In this document: one piece after another, positions 1 to 8,287 of the stretch
Layout: each line of letters starts with the position of its first letter
How positions within the stretch are numbered: the stretch's first letter is position 1
Assembly: GCF_902706285.1 (NCBI RefSeq)
Contig: NZ_CACSKD010000014.1
Span: 1-64,000, forward strand
DNA from: Rhizobium sp. 18055
Lineage (GTDB): Bacteria > Pseudomonadota > Alphaproteobacteria > Rhizobiales > Rhizobiaceae
Length of the DNA stretch: 64,000 nucleotides
Direction: 5' to 3'
Notes under the pieces: generated by a model
Told to the model about the DNA's origin: nothing
What the model saw: the letters and a program-made list of their open reading frames with translations, nothing else
Databases searched by the model: none
Program-made: the position numbers and the translations under genes

Positions 1-114
1 AAGAGACAGGTCTGGTGACGACGGGGCGGAGGAGCCGCTGGGCACGGCGACGGCGAAACAGCCATTGCCAGTCTGGCATTGACTATTTCGCCACGACTGT
101 CAGCTTCGGATTTG

Positions 115-732
115 ATGCACATGCATCAGTTTCCAGACTTCACTTTGGCAACCCCAAATGGATACTTTAAATTCGTTTCGACGGAGGAAAATTTGTCACC
201 GGAGCAGCAACGGCAGCTCTTAGATCATCTCGATCATGTCAACTCAGCCTCGAAATCGATTGATGCGATGTCCAATTGGTACACGGTTTTCAATCGACCG
301 GCGGGCCGGTTCGAATGGCAGGCAGCCCTAAAACTGGGTGGCACCCTTGGCGGGGGCGTGTCGGCGCGACTAGCCACGCCTGTCGATGCTTGGGAAGCGG
401 ACGTTTACGGGCAATTGGAAGTGAGAGTGGCTTTCCTGCCTCGCGCCGTCCGCCTTATTCCCGTCGAGTGGAGGCCTAAGAGGCCACACACAAATCCGCC
501 AGGTGCCCCCGAAGGACTGGCACTCGAAACTTTTTTTGATCGCTGGCATCCGTATGATCTTAATAGAGATCAAGATGTTAGCGTCTTCCTGCAAGGCGCT
601 GTAGGGTTCGCCGATGCGTTGCCGGATTGGATCATCAGTTTTTCAGATTATCTTAAGTTCTGTGCTATCGTATGGAAGTGCCCAGATATTGAAAGGGTGC
701 CGACACCGCCATGGTCTCGCAGCTTGCTGTAA
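115..732 (+). CDS. Unknown protein, first gene of an overlapping pair
   Basis: Encodes about 205 residues if the ATG at 115 is used; an in-frame TTG at 79 would add 12 residues. I do not recognise a family. The protein looks soluble: no signal peptide or membrane segment is visible, and a Gly-rich stretch (LGGTLGGGVSAR) lies in the middle. The C-terminus is Trp- and Pro-rich. Its 3' end overlaps the next gene by 22 bases in another frame, so the two are probably co-transcribed and translationally coupled. Base composition looks less GC-rich than the genes further right, which hints at recent acquisition; this was not calculated. No function is proposed. Confidence 0.6.
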   Translation: MHMHQFPDFTLATPNGYFKFVSTEENLSPEQQRQLLDHLDHVNSASKSIDAMSNWYTVFNRPAGRFEWQAALKLGGTLGGGVSARLATPVDAWEADVYGQLEVRVAFLPRAVRLIPVEWRPKRPHTNPPGAPEGLALETFFDRWHPYDLNRDQDVSVFLQGAVGFADALPDWIISFSDYLKFCAIVWKCPDIERVPTPPWSRSLL

Positions 733-1469
733 CGAACGAGTCACTTCAGAAGATCGCCGACGACGTCGCGCGATCCCTTTCGCATGCGACGGTAGAAGGC
801 CGATCCGCGTTCGTGTCGACGACGGTGACCTATGCCAACGGAACTCATGTAGTCATCCGGCTAGACCAAGACGGTGACAACTTCTTCGTGTCAGATGACG
901 GCTACGCGAGCCTCAACGCAGACATGTTTGGCGGCGCTTTCCAGTTTCAACGCATTGCGGCGGATGTGGCAAAGAGATTTGGCGTCAGCTACGATCAAAG
1001 ATCATTTTTCATTCTGAAGGCGACGAAGAACCAGCTTCCGGCCGCAGTCACATTGATCGCCAACGCATCGGCGGCTTCCATAGAGCGAGCCCTTTATGCT
1101 CTCGATCGAATCAAGATCAAAAAGACGAAGGGTCTGTTTGTCGAAAGGATATCGAAAGCTTTCGGAGACAAGGCGTCTTTCAATGTTGATTTCCGAGGCT
1201 CAACAAAGGCTTGGGAGGTTGACGCCGCAATTATCGATCAATCGAATGTTGTGGCAATCTTTGAATTTGTCTCTCCGGCAGCAACGTCCGTGGCTGTTGC
1301 CTACATGAAGGTGGGAGATATTTCGGCAATGATTGAGAGACCGCGAACGGCGATTGTTCTGTCTGATTATGATAAGACGGATCCGCCGTTGCGGCAGATA
1401 CTTTCGTCATCTGCGGATGTTGTGATCGCAGCCGATAGCGACTTGGAAGCTTATCGCAGGGTTGCATAG
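711..1469 (+). CDS. DUF1828/DUF1829-like protein, second gene of the pair
   Basis: A 252-residue soluble protein. The N-terminal ~90 residues contain a conserved-looking core (FFVSDDGYASL) that resembles the DUF1828 domain as I remember it. The C-terminal ~120 residues resemble its usual partner DUF1829 and carry WEVDAAI followed by an IFEFV strand; the spacing of an acidic residue and a later Glu on a strand faintly recalls nuclease folds, but no Lys completes a PD-(D/E)xK motif. The ATG at 711 lies inside the preceding gene. Family assignment is from memory of motif style and needs a profile search. Function is unknown. Confidence 0.55.
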   Translation: MVSQLAVTNESLQKIADDVARSLSHATVEGRSAFVSTTVTYANGTHVVIRLDQDGDNFFVSDDGYASLNADMFGGAFQFQRIAADVAKRFGVSYDQRSFFILKATKNQLPAAVTLIANASAASIERALYALDRIKIKKTKGLFVERISKAFGDKASFNVDFRGSTKAWEVDAAIIDQSNVVAIFEFVSPAATSVAVAYMKVGDISAMIERPRTAIVLSDYDKTDPPLRQILSSSADVVIAADSDLEAYRRVA

Positions 1470-1561
1470 CCGAAACCGACCGGCTCCCAACCACCGTTCG
1501 GACGTATTGAATTGGTATTGCGGCGATCAGCAAGCGCCGGCAGCCGAAAGCTCGCGCCCCC

Positions 1562-2677
1562 TCACCGCTTCTTCTGAAACACCTTGTTGCCGCGCGGGCC
1601 GGTGAGCTTCGGCGTGTTCTTGTCGTTCTCATCGAGCAGCACCCGCCAGCGGGCCAGGCGCTCCGCCGGCAACGTGCCGGCCTTGACCGCGGCCTGGACG
1701 GCGCAGCCGGGTTCGTGGGCGTGGGTGCAATCGCGAAAGCGGCAGTGCTCGGCAAGTTCGGTGATTTCCGAGAACACCTGGTCGATGCCTTCGGCGACGT
1801 CGCTGACATGGAGCGTGCGCATGCCGGGTGTGTCGATGACCCAGCCGCCGCCTTCCATGGCGTGCAGCGAGCGGGCCGTCGTGGTATGGCGGCCCTTGGC
1901 GTCGCGCTCGCGGATGTCGCCGGTTTCCTGCGAGCTTTCGCCCGAGAGCCCGGCCAGCGTGTTGACCAGCGTCGACTTGCCGACGCCGGACGAGCCGATC
2001 AGCGCCAGGGTCTGGCCGAAGCCGCACCAGGGGGCGAGTGCTTGCGCCGCATCATGGGTCTTGGCGTTGAGGACGATGACCGGCAGGTCGCGCTGAAGGG
2101 CTTTTGCCTGCGCTTCGTAGTCTGCGGCGTCGGGCGCCATGTCGGCCTTGGTGAGCACGATGACGGGGGTGGTGTCGGCCTGATTGGCGAGCGCCATGTA
2201 GCGCTCCAGCCTGGCGACATTGAAATCGGCGTTGCAGGAGGTGACGATCAGCAGCGTGTCGACATTGGCAGCACCCAGCTGATGGGTCTGGCGACCTTCG
2301 GTGCGGCGCTGCAAGAGGGTGCGGCGCTCGAGCCGGCGCATCAGCCTGTCGCCATCGGGATCGACCATCACCCAGTCGCCGACGGCATATTCGGAGGTGT
2401 TGACCTGATGCGAGATGCCGAGCCGGACGATGCCCTCCAGCGAGGTGACGCTGAGCCGGCTACGATGGACCTCGGCGATGCGCCGCGGCACCAGATCGCC
2501 ATCGGCCTCGTCCAGCTGGTCGGCGAAAAACGCGGACCAGCCGAGCGATGCCTGGAAGTTCGCTTCGCGATCGGTCGTCAAAGGCTCACCAAGGGGTGCG
2601 GCGCGTGGTTCACTGTGTTTCTCCGTCGTCCAGATGGCAGGATATCGCATCCGCCTGTTTGCGGCGGACAATGACAT
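1562..2677 (-). CDS. rsgA: Ribosome small-subunit-dependent GTPase RsgA
   Basis: A circularly permuted GTPase that acts in late maturation of the 30S ribosomal subunit. The 371-residue product shows an N-terminal OB-like region (about 75-125), G4 TKAD at about 176-179, the P-loop GSSGVGKST at about 228-236, G3 DTPG at about 282-285, and a C-terminal zinc-binding region with CRFRDCTHAHEPGC at about 312-325. The order G4 before G1 is diagnostic of this family. An internal ATG about nine codons in is an alternative start. It converges on the unknown gene pair to its left in this map, and no terminator is obvious in the 92-base gap. Confidence 0.95.
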   Translation of the reverse strand: MSLSAANRRMRYPAIWTTEKHSEPRAAPLGEPLTTDREANFQASLGWSAFFADQLDEADGDLVPRRIAEVHRSRLSVTSLEGIVRLGISHQVNTSEYAVGDWVMVDPDGDRLMRRLERRTLLQRRTEGRQTHQLGAANVDTLLIVTSCNADFNVARLERYMALANQADTTPVIVLTKADMAPDAADYEAQAKALQRDLPVIVLNAKTHDAAQALAPWCGFGQTLALIGSSGVGKSTLVNTLAGLSGESSQETGDIRERDAKGRHTTTARSLHAMEGGGWVIDTPGMRTLHVSDVAEGIDQVFSEITELAEHCRFRDCTHAHEPGCAVQAAVKAGTLPAERLARWRVLLDENDKNTPKLTGPRGNKVFQKKR

Positions 2678-2752
2678 TATCTCAGCGTTAGCGGAACCTC
2701 GGATTTTAAGCTATTGGGTTCGCGACAGATCAACACCCGACGGAACGATACG

Positions 2753-3025
2753 ATGCAAATCCTCAACAGACCCCGCAGCAACGACCAGTACAAGGACCGC
2801 GACATCGGTTGCCAGGAGGCGCTGGAAGGCGCGCTGTCGGAAATCGCCCGCAGCGTGCCGGCCAGCCAGATCGTCGATGCCGCCGGCGGCAAGCTTTCGC
2901 CTGTTATGGTGGCGCTGGCCAAGCGCGCCGAAGCGGTCGGCTGGTCGTTCGAGGAGGCGGAGGTCGCCATCAGCGAGCTGGCGCAGAACATTCTGGATGA
3001 GGCGGGCGAGGAAGATCAGGGCTGA
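2753..3025 (+). CDS. Small conserved-looking unknown protein
   Basis: A 90-residue acidic soluble protein starting at the ATG at 2753 (MQILNRP). Upstream in-frame codons would add 13 residues, but they run back toward the rsgA promoter region, so the shorter start is preferred. It looks largely helical (QEALEGALSEIARSV, then VALAKRAEAVGWSFEEAEVAISELAQ in two parts). No enzyme motif is visible. It is divergent from rsgA. I do not recognise a named family; single-gene proteins of this type are common in Rhizobiaceae. Confidence 0.65.
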   Translation: MQILNRPRSNDQYKDRDIGCQEALEGALSEIARSVPASQIVDAAGGKLSPVMVALAKRAEAVGWSFEEAEVAISELAQNILDEAGEEDQG

Positions 3026-3107
3026 CACGCCGGCGAAAGACGGACGCCGCCGGCCGGGACAATCGTGCCGGGTGGCGGCCGCAAGTCATCGCCTTCACGC
3101 ACCAGAC

Positions 3108-3521
3108 TTACTTGACCTTGAAATCGACGGTTTCCATCGGCTTGCCATCGACCGAGAAGACGACATTGTAATCGCCGACGGGCCAGCCGCTGTTCGGCCG
3201 GCTGAGCGCCGAATTGACGTGGTTTTCGATCATGTTGATATCGAGATCGACCTCGTCGATCTTGTAGTTGGCGGGGGCCACGCCGCCGGTATCGACGGCG
3301 ATCCACGACACCGTGACTTTTGAGCCTGATTTGACCTCGTCGGTCAGATCCGCCGAGACGTAGATCTTGGCAACCTCGGTCGAAAAGCTGGTCTCGGATG
3401 CATCGGCATCCTCGGTGGCCGAGAGGATGATGTTTTCGAAGCCGGCCGCCCATCCGGCCGAGGCAATCGCCATTGCCGCGCCGAAACTGATTGCCCGAAG
3501 TGCATGGTGAACGCGACGCAT
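3108..3521 (-). CDS. Secreted protein of unknown function
   Basis: A 137-residue product with a clear Sec signal peptide: basic start MRRVHH, a hydrophobic core, and cleavage probably after GWAA near residue 26. The mature part is beta-rich with no cysteine, so it is probably a small periplasmic or exported beta-sandwich protein. The mid region (KVTVSWIAVDTGG) and the C-terminal YNVVFSVDGKPMET segment look like an Ig-like or MG2-like fold, which is an inference from pattern only. It is a single gene, convergent with the small unknown gene to its left. Confidence 0.65.
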   Translation of the reverse strand: MRRVHHALRAISFGAAMAIASAGWAAGFENIILSATEDADASETSFSTEVAKIYVSADLTDEVKSGSKVTVSWIAVDTGGVAPANYKIDEVDLDINMIENHVNSALSRPNSGWPVGDYNVVFSVDGKPMETVDFKVK

Positions 3522-3670
3522 GGCCGAGGCCTTTCTTGTGAGGGACTGCTGAGAACGTATCAGCGCGCGTCTAAGGAAGGCTTAAACCTCGGATGCGCTC
3601 GTGGCGAGCCGAGGGCGACCATGGGCGCGGCGGCGGCAAAGGGATTGTTGCCGCCGATCGATCCATCCGA

Positions 3671-4288
3671 TCACCCCTCGTACCGTTCCAGAAAACCTTC
3701 GGCGCTGAGATCGCGGAAATCCTGCAGGGCGACGCGCAGGCGGTCGTGGCCCCAGTCCCACCAGGCGAGATTGTCCATGCGCTCGCCGATTTCCTTCGGG
3801 AAGCGCTCGCGGATCAGCTTGGCGGGGACGCCGCCGACGATGGTGTAGGGGGCAACATCCCTGGAGACGACGGCGCCGGCGCCGATCACCGCACCATTGC
3901 CGATCTTGACGCCGGGCAGGATGGTGACGCCATGGCCGATCCAGACGTCATGGCCGATAACAACGCGATTGGCGCGGCGCCAGGCGAAGAAATCTGTCTC
4001 CATGTCGGCATCCGGCCAGTAATCGGTGGCGCGGTAGGTGAAGTGGTGCAGCGTGGCGCGCCAGGTCGGGTGGTTGGTGGCGTTGATGCGCACCGAGGCG
4101 GCGATATTGACGAACTTGCCGATCGTCGCGCACCAGATGGCGCCATCCTGCATGACGTAGGAATAGTCGCCGAACTCGACCTCGTCGATGCGGCAGCGCT
4201 CGGAGACCTCAGTATAACGGCCGAAGCTGGCGTTGCTGACCGCGGCGGTCTCGTGGACATAGGGCTCCAGGCCAATCTTGCGGCTCAT
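3671..4288 (-). CDS. Phosphonate-associated hexapeptide acetyltransferase
   Basis: A 205-residue left-handed beta-helix acyltransferase of the xenobiotic/chloramphenicol acetyltransferase type that accompanies C-P lyase operons. Hexapeptide repeats run from about residue 95 to 165 (VVIGHDVWIGHGVTILPGV, then IGNGAVIGAGAVVSRDV), and NATNHPTWRAT supplies the typical loop before them. Its start codon overlaps the phnL stop by four bases, so it is the last gene of the phn operon as seen here. The family probably acetylates a phosphonate or a pathway intermediate; the substrate cannot be read from sequence. It is structurally unrelated to the GNAT-type PhnO of enterics. Confidence 0.85.
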   Translation of the reverse strand: MSRKIGLEPYVHETAAVSNASFGRYTEVSERCRIDEVEFGDYSYVMQDGAIWCATIGKFVNIAASVRINATNHPTWRATLHHFTYRATDYWPDADMETDFFAWRRANRVVIGHDVWIGHGVTILPGVKIGNGAVIGAGAVVSRDVAPYTIVGGVPAKLIRERFPKEIGERMDNLAWWDWGHDRLRVALQDFRDLSAEGFLERYEG

Positions 4289-4995
4289 GCTGCGAGCGCC
4301 TTTCGCGGCGAGAATGCCTGGACGTCGAGAATGCGGTCGGCGACCGCCTCGCGCACCTCCTCATCGTGGAAGATGCCGAGCAGGCCGACGCCGGCCTTCT
4401 TCTTCTCGGCGATCATTTCGACGACGACGGCGCGGTTCTTGGCGTCGAGCGATGCGGTCGGCTCGTCGAGAAGCAGGATCGTATGCTCGGTGATGAAGCC
4501 GCGGGCGATGTTGACGCGCTGCTGTTCGCCGCCGGAGAAGGTGGCGGGCGGCAGCTGCCAGAGCGCTTGCGGCAGGTTGAGCTTGGCGAGCAGCTCGGCG
4601 GCCTTTTCACGCGCCGCTTCCGATCTGGTGCCACGGGCGACCAGCGGTTCGGCGACGACATCGATTGCCGCCACGCGCGGCACGGTGCGCAGGAACTGGC
4701 TGACATAGCCGAGCGTGTGGCGCCGGACCTCGATCACCGTACGCGGATCGGTGGTGGCGAGATCGACGAGGCGATCCAGGTGCTGGACGAGGATCTGGCC
4801 GGTATCGACGGCGTAGTTGCCATAGATCATCTTCAGGAGCGAGCTCTTGCCGATGCCGGACGGACCACCTAGCACGACGCATTCGCCCGATGCGACCGAG
4901 AAGGAGACATTGGCGACGACAGGCAGCTTTATGCCGTCGCGCAGGTGCATGGTGAAGCTCTTGGAGACTTCCGAAACAACGAGAGGCGTTGCCAT
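4285..4995 (-). CDS. phnL: C-P lyase system ATP-binding protein PhnL
   Basis: An ABC-type ATPase of 236 residues, starting at the ATG at 4995 (MATPLVVSEV). The frame extends eight codons upstream, but the shorter start matches the family. Walker A is GGPSGIGKSS, the signature is FSGGEQQR, and Walker B is LLLDEPTASLD. PhnL is needed for phosphonate use in vivo; in Escherichia coli it works with the PhnGHIJ-K core and with PhnI to make the ribose-1-phosphonate triphosphate precursor. It overlaps the acetyltransferase gene by four bases and follows phnK after an 83-base gap. Confidence 0.93.
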   Translation of the reverse strand: MATPLVVSEVSKSFTMHLRDGIKLPVVANVSFSVASGECVVLGGPSGIGKSSLLKMIYGNYAVDTGQILVQHLDRLVDLATTDPRTVIEVRRHTLGYVSQFLRTVPRVAAIDVVAEPLVARGTRSEAAREKAAELLAKLNLPQALWQLPPATFSGGEQQRVNIARGFITEHTILLLDEPTASLDAKNRAVVVEMIAEKKKAGVGLLGIFHDEEVREAVADRILDVQAFSPRKALAA

Positions 4996-5078
4996 GATTG
5001 CTTTTCCTTGGTTTTGCAATTTGGGTTTCGCGGCTTGCTATCCGTATCCGTTAGCCGGCTTCGGATGGCGCTGTGCGG

Positions 5079-5855
5079 TCAAACCTGCAGGATCGAGGAG
5101 ACGAGGAGCTGGGTGTAGGGCTCGCGCGGATCATCCAGCACGCGGTCGGTCAGGCCGTGCTCGATGACATGGCCATCCTTCATCACCATCATCCGATGCG
5201 ACAACAGGCGGGCGACGGCCAGATCGTGGGTGACGATGATGGCGGCGAGGCCGAGATCGTTGACGAGGCCGCGGACGAGATCGAGCAGGCGAGCCTGGAC
5301 GGAGACGTCGAGGCCACCGGTCGGCTCGTCCATGAACACCAGGCGCGGGCCGGTGACCAGATTGCGGGCGATCTGCAGGCGCTGGCGCATGCCGCCGGAA
5401 AACGCGCGCGGCTGGTCGTCGATGCGGCTTTCGTCGATCTCGACGCGGCTCAGCCAGTCGATGGCGGTCGAGCGGATGTTGCCGTAATGGCGGTCACCGA
5501 TCGCCATCAGCCGCTCGCCGACATTGGCGCCGGCCGACACCGTCATGCGCAGGCCATCGGCCGGGTTCTGGTGGACGAAGCCCCAATCGGTGCGCATCAG
5601 GAAACGGCGCTCGGCCTCGCTCATATGGTAGAGATCGCGGTAGGCGCCGTCGCGCATGTGGTATTCGACGCTACCTGTGGTCGGCATCAGGCGGGTGGAG
5701 ATGCAGTTCAGCAGCGTCGTCTTGCCGGAGCCGGATTCGCCGACGATCGCCAGCACTTCGCCGGGCCAGAGCTCGAAGGAGACGTTCTTGCAGCCGATGC
5801 GGTTGCCGTAGAATTTCGAGACGTCGCTGACTTTGAGAAGCGGGATGTCGGTCAT
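5079..5855 (-). CDS. phnK: C-P lyase system ATP-binding protein PhnK
   Basis: A 258-residue ABC-type ATPase that docks on the PhnGHIJ core complex. Motifs are Walker A GESGSGKTT at about 38-46, signature FSGGMRQR, and Walker B LVFMDEPTGGLD. The opening segment (LLKVSDVSKFYG) matches PhnK rather than peptide importer ATPases, although the fold is the same as Dpp/Opp ATPases. It is separated from phnJ by 346 bases that carry a palindromic repeat cluster, so its expression may depend on read-through or on a local promoter. Confidence 0.93.
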   Translation of the reverse strand: MTDIPLLKVSDVSKFYGNRIGCKNVSFELWPGEVLAIVGESGSGKTTLLNCISTRLMPTTGSVEYHMRDGAYRDLYHMSEAERRFLMRTDWGFVHQNPADGLRMTVSAGANVGERLMAIGDRHYGNIRSTAIDWLSRVEIDESRIDDQPRAFSGGMRQRLQIARNLVTGPRLVFMDEPTGGLDVSVQARLLDLVRGLVNDLGLAAIIVTHDLAVARLLSHRMMVMKDGHVIEHGLTDRVLDDPREPYTQLLVSSILQV

Positions 5856-6201
5856 TGCTGTGCCTCCGGGGCGTTTGCTCTTCTCGCCAACGGGGAGAAG
5901 ACGTCCGACAGGACAGATGAGGGGGTGAGCGACTGAAAGTGCGAACGGCCGGAGCGATCAGCGACGGACGCGTGTGTGGCGAAGGCCCCCTCATCCGACC
6001 CTGTGGGCCACCTTCTCCCCGCGGGGGAGAAAGGGAGGTCGGCGCGTGTGGCGCCGCCCACAAGGGGGGAGATCGGCAGGTGTCGGGCGGGAGCGCCCAG
6101 CCGATCTCCCCACCCGTGGGGGAGATGCCCGGCAGGGCAGAGGGGGGCTGGGCTGGCAGGACGCATGACTGCAAGTCCCCCGAACTGTGTTGCCTCTCCG
6201 C
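5856..6201. repeat. RIME-like palindromic repeat cluster between phnJ and phnK
   Basis: This 346-base stretch contains no convincing gene. It holds three diverged copies of a GC-rich palindromic element. Unit a is about 5880-5970 (CTTCTCGCCAACGGGGAGAAG, read in two parts, then GTCCGACAGGACAGATGAGG). Unit b is about 5984-6036 in opposite orientation (GGCCCCCTCATCCGACCC, then CACCTTCTCCCCGCGGGG). Unit c is about 6103-6148 (TCTCCCCACCCGTGGGGGAGA, read in two parts, then GGCAGGGCAGAGGGG). Units a and b recur near 59.7 kb. The arrangement resembles rhizobial intergenic mosaic elements, and it can fold into strong hairpins in the operon transcript. Confidence 0.8.
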
Positions 6202-7083
6202 TCATTCCGCCGCCTCCCGGCCCGGTGCCAGCATCTCGCCGGCGTGGCCGTGGTTGCGGCGATCTTCGCAGTGGTCGGTGTCGGAGCAGACGAACATGCG
6301 GCCGCCCTTGTCGTCTAGGATGACCTCGTCGAGATAGACCTCTTCCGCGCCGCAGAGTGCGCAGGGCTTGCCGAAGCGCTGGATCTCGAAGGGATAGTCC
6401 TCGAAATCGAGGCTGACGACCTCGGTATAGGGCGGCACGGCGTAGATGCGCTTTTCGCGGCCGGCGCCGAACAGCTGCAGGGCGTCCGACATGTGCATTT
6501 TCGGATTGTCGAATTTGGGCGTCGGCGACGGGTCCATGACGTAGCGGCCGGCGACCTTGACCGGATAGGCATAGGTCTTGGAGATGCGGCCGTTATGGGC
6601 GATGTCCTCGTAGAGTTTTACATGCATGAGGCCGTATTCCTCCAGCGCATGCATCTTGCGGGTCTCGGTCTCGCGCGGCTCCAGAAAACGCAGCGGCTCG
6701 GGGATCGGCACCTGGTAGACCAGCACCTGGTTCTCGCCGAGCTTTTCCTCGGGGATGCGGTGGCGGGTCTGGATGATCGTCGCATCCCGGGTGTGGGTGG
6801 TGACCGCGACATTGGCGACCTTCTGGAAGAAGGCGCGGATCGAGACCGCATTCGTTGTGTCGTCGGCGCCCTGGTCGATGACCTTCAGCACATCGTCGGG
6901 ACCGATGATCGAGGCCGTGACCTGCACGCCGCCGGTGCCCCAGCCATAGGGCATCGGCATTTCGCGCGAGGCAAACGGCACCTGGTAGCCGGGGATGGCG
7001 ATGGCTTTCAGGATGGCGCGGCGGATCATCCGCTTGGTCTGCTCGTCGAGATAGGCGAAGTTGTACGTGGCGAGATCGGTCAT
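6202..7083 (-). CDS. phnJ: Carbon-phosphorus lyase catalytic subunit PhnJ
   Basis: The radical-SAM enzyme that cleaves the C-P bond of 5-phosphoribosyl-1-phosphonate. The 293-residue product starts at the ATG at 7083 (MTDLATYNFAYLDE); the frame stays open further upstream, but that extension is unlike the family. The cysteine cluster C-x2-C-x21-C-x5-C falls at residues 241, 244, 266 and 272, the same numbering as the Escherichia coli enzyme, so the iron-sulfur ligands and the catalytic Cys272 are intact. It follows phnI after 85 bases. The repeat-filled gap to phnK is the odd feature of this locus. Confidence 0.97.
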   Translation of the reverse strand: MTDLATYNFAYLDEQTKRMIRRAILKAIAIPGYQVPFASREMPMPYGWGTGGVQVTASIIGPDDVLKVIDQGADDTTNAVSIRAFFQKVANVAVTTHTRDATIIQTRHRIPEEKLGENQVLVYQVPIPEPLRFLEPRETETRKMHALEEYGLMHVKLYEDIAHNGRISKTYAYPVKVAGRYVMDPSPTPKFDNPKMHMSDALQLFGAGREKRIYAVPPYTEVVSLDFEDYPFEIQRFGKPCALCGAEEVYLDEVILDDKGGRMFVCSDTDHCEDRRNHGHAGEMLAPGREAAE

Positions 7084-7168
7084 CTTGACATGCCCTGTGC
7101 TTGCAGGTTCCAGACAGAAGAAAGGGTGCCGACAGAGCGGGCGGCGACTACGGCTGTGCCTGAGATCA

Positions 7169-8284
7169 TCATTCGGCGGCCTCCCTGAGGCTGCTATCGC
7201 TGCCGGGGCCGTTGCGGCTGGCTTCAAACTCGCTGCGCATGCGGCGGACGAGTTCCAGTTCGGCCTGGAAGTCGACGTAATGCGGCAGCTTCAGGTGCTC
7301 GACGAAGCCTGTCGACTGGACGTTATCGGCATGCGAGATGACGAATTCCTCGTCCTGCGCCGGGGCGGTGATGTCCTCGCCAAGCTCTTCGGCACGCAGG
7401 GCGCGATCCACCAGCGACATCGACATCGCCTTGCGCTCGCTCTGGCCGAAGACCAGACCGTAGCCACGGGTGAACTGCGGCGGCGCCTTGGAGGAGCCCT
7501 TGAACTGGTTGACCATCTGGCATTCGGTGACCTGGATGGTGCCGAGCGAGACGGCAAAGCCGAGTTCGGGAACATCGAACTCCACCTCGACCTCGCCGAT
7601 GCGGATTTCGCCGGTGAAGGGGTGGTTGCGGCCATAGCCGCGCTGGGTGGAATAGCCGAGCGCCAAGAGGAAGCCTTCGTCGCCGCGGGCAAGCGCCTGC
7701 AGGCGCAGATCGCGGCTCATCGGGAATTCCATCGGCTCGCGGGTGAGATCGCCGACCTCATGATCCTCGGGCATTTCGCCATCGCCCTCGATCAGGCCTT
7801 CCTCTGCGAGGATTTCCGAGACGCGGATGACGCGGCCGGTCTCGGCGTCGCGCAGGCTTGGCTCCTCGACGGGCGCGTCTGTGAGGAGCGACGGGTCGAG
7901 CAGGCGGTGGGTGTAGTCGAAGGTCGGGCCGAGCAGCTGGCCGCCGGGCAGGTCCTTGTAGGTGGCGGAGACGCGGCGCTCGATCTTCATTTTCGCGGTG
8001 TCGAGCGGGGTGCTATAGCCGAAGCGCGGCAGCGTGGTGCGGTAGGCGCGCAGCAGGAAGATCGCTTCGATCATGTCGCCACGCGACTGGCGTACGGCAA
8101 GCGCTGCCAGCGTGCGGTCGTAGAGCGAGGCTTCGGCCATGACGCGATCGACTGCGAGTGCCAGCTGGGCGACGATCTGCTCGATGCCGATGGCCGGAAG
8201 AGAGCGATCGCCGCGGCGACGGTCGGCCAGCAGGCGGTGGGCATTTGAAATGGCGGCTTCGCCACCTTTAACGGCAACATACAT
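7169..8284 (-). CDS. phnI: C-P lyase core subunit / nucleosidase PhnI
   Basis: A 371-residue PhnI. With PhnG, PhnH and PhnL it catalyses displacement of adenine from ATP by phosphonate; on its own it has purine nucleosidase activity. The N-terminus MYVAVKGGEAAI and the internal blocks LPRFGYSTPLDTAKMK, KDLPGGQLLGPTFDYTHR and ARGDEGFLLALGYSTQRGYG are typical of the family. The gene starts three bases after the phnH stop, indicating tight coupling. No defect is visible. Confidence 0.96.
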   Translation of the reverse strand: MYVAVKGGEAAISNAHRLLADRRRGDRSLPAIGIEQIVAQLALAVDRVMAEASLYDRTLAALAVRQSRGDMIEAIFLLRAYRTTLPRFGYSTPLDTAKMKIERRVSATYKDLPGGQLLGPTFDYTHRLLDPSLLTDAPVEEPSLRDAETGRVIRVSEILAEEGLIEGDGEMPEDHEVGDLTREPMEFPMSRDLRLQALARGDEGFLLALGYSTQRGYGRNHPFTGEIRIGEVEVEFDVPELGFAVSLGTIQVTECQMVNQFKGSSKAPPQFTRGYGLVFGQSERKAMSMSLVDRALRAEELGEDITAPAQDEEFVISHADNVQSTGFVEHLKLPHYVDFQAELELVRRMRSEFEASRNGPGSDSSLREAAE

Positions 8285-8287
8285 GGG

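Noticed and set aside
5880..6148. Possible CRISPR array or integron repeats
   Set aside because: The repeat units are palindromic, of different orientation, unevenly spaced and diverged, with no unique spacers of constant length and no cas or integrase genes.
5939..6337. Open frames of about 115-130 codons in the phnJ-phnK gap
   Set aside because: They are translations of the palindromic repeat (Gly/Arg/Pro-rich), occur in several frames at once and run into phnJ antisense.
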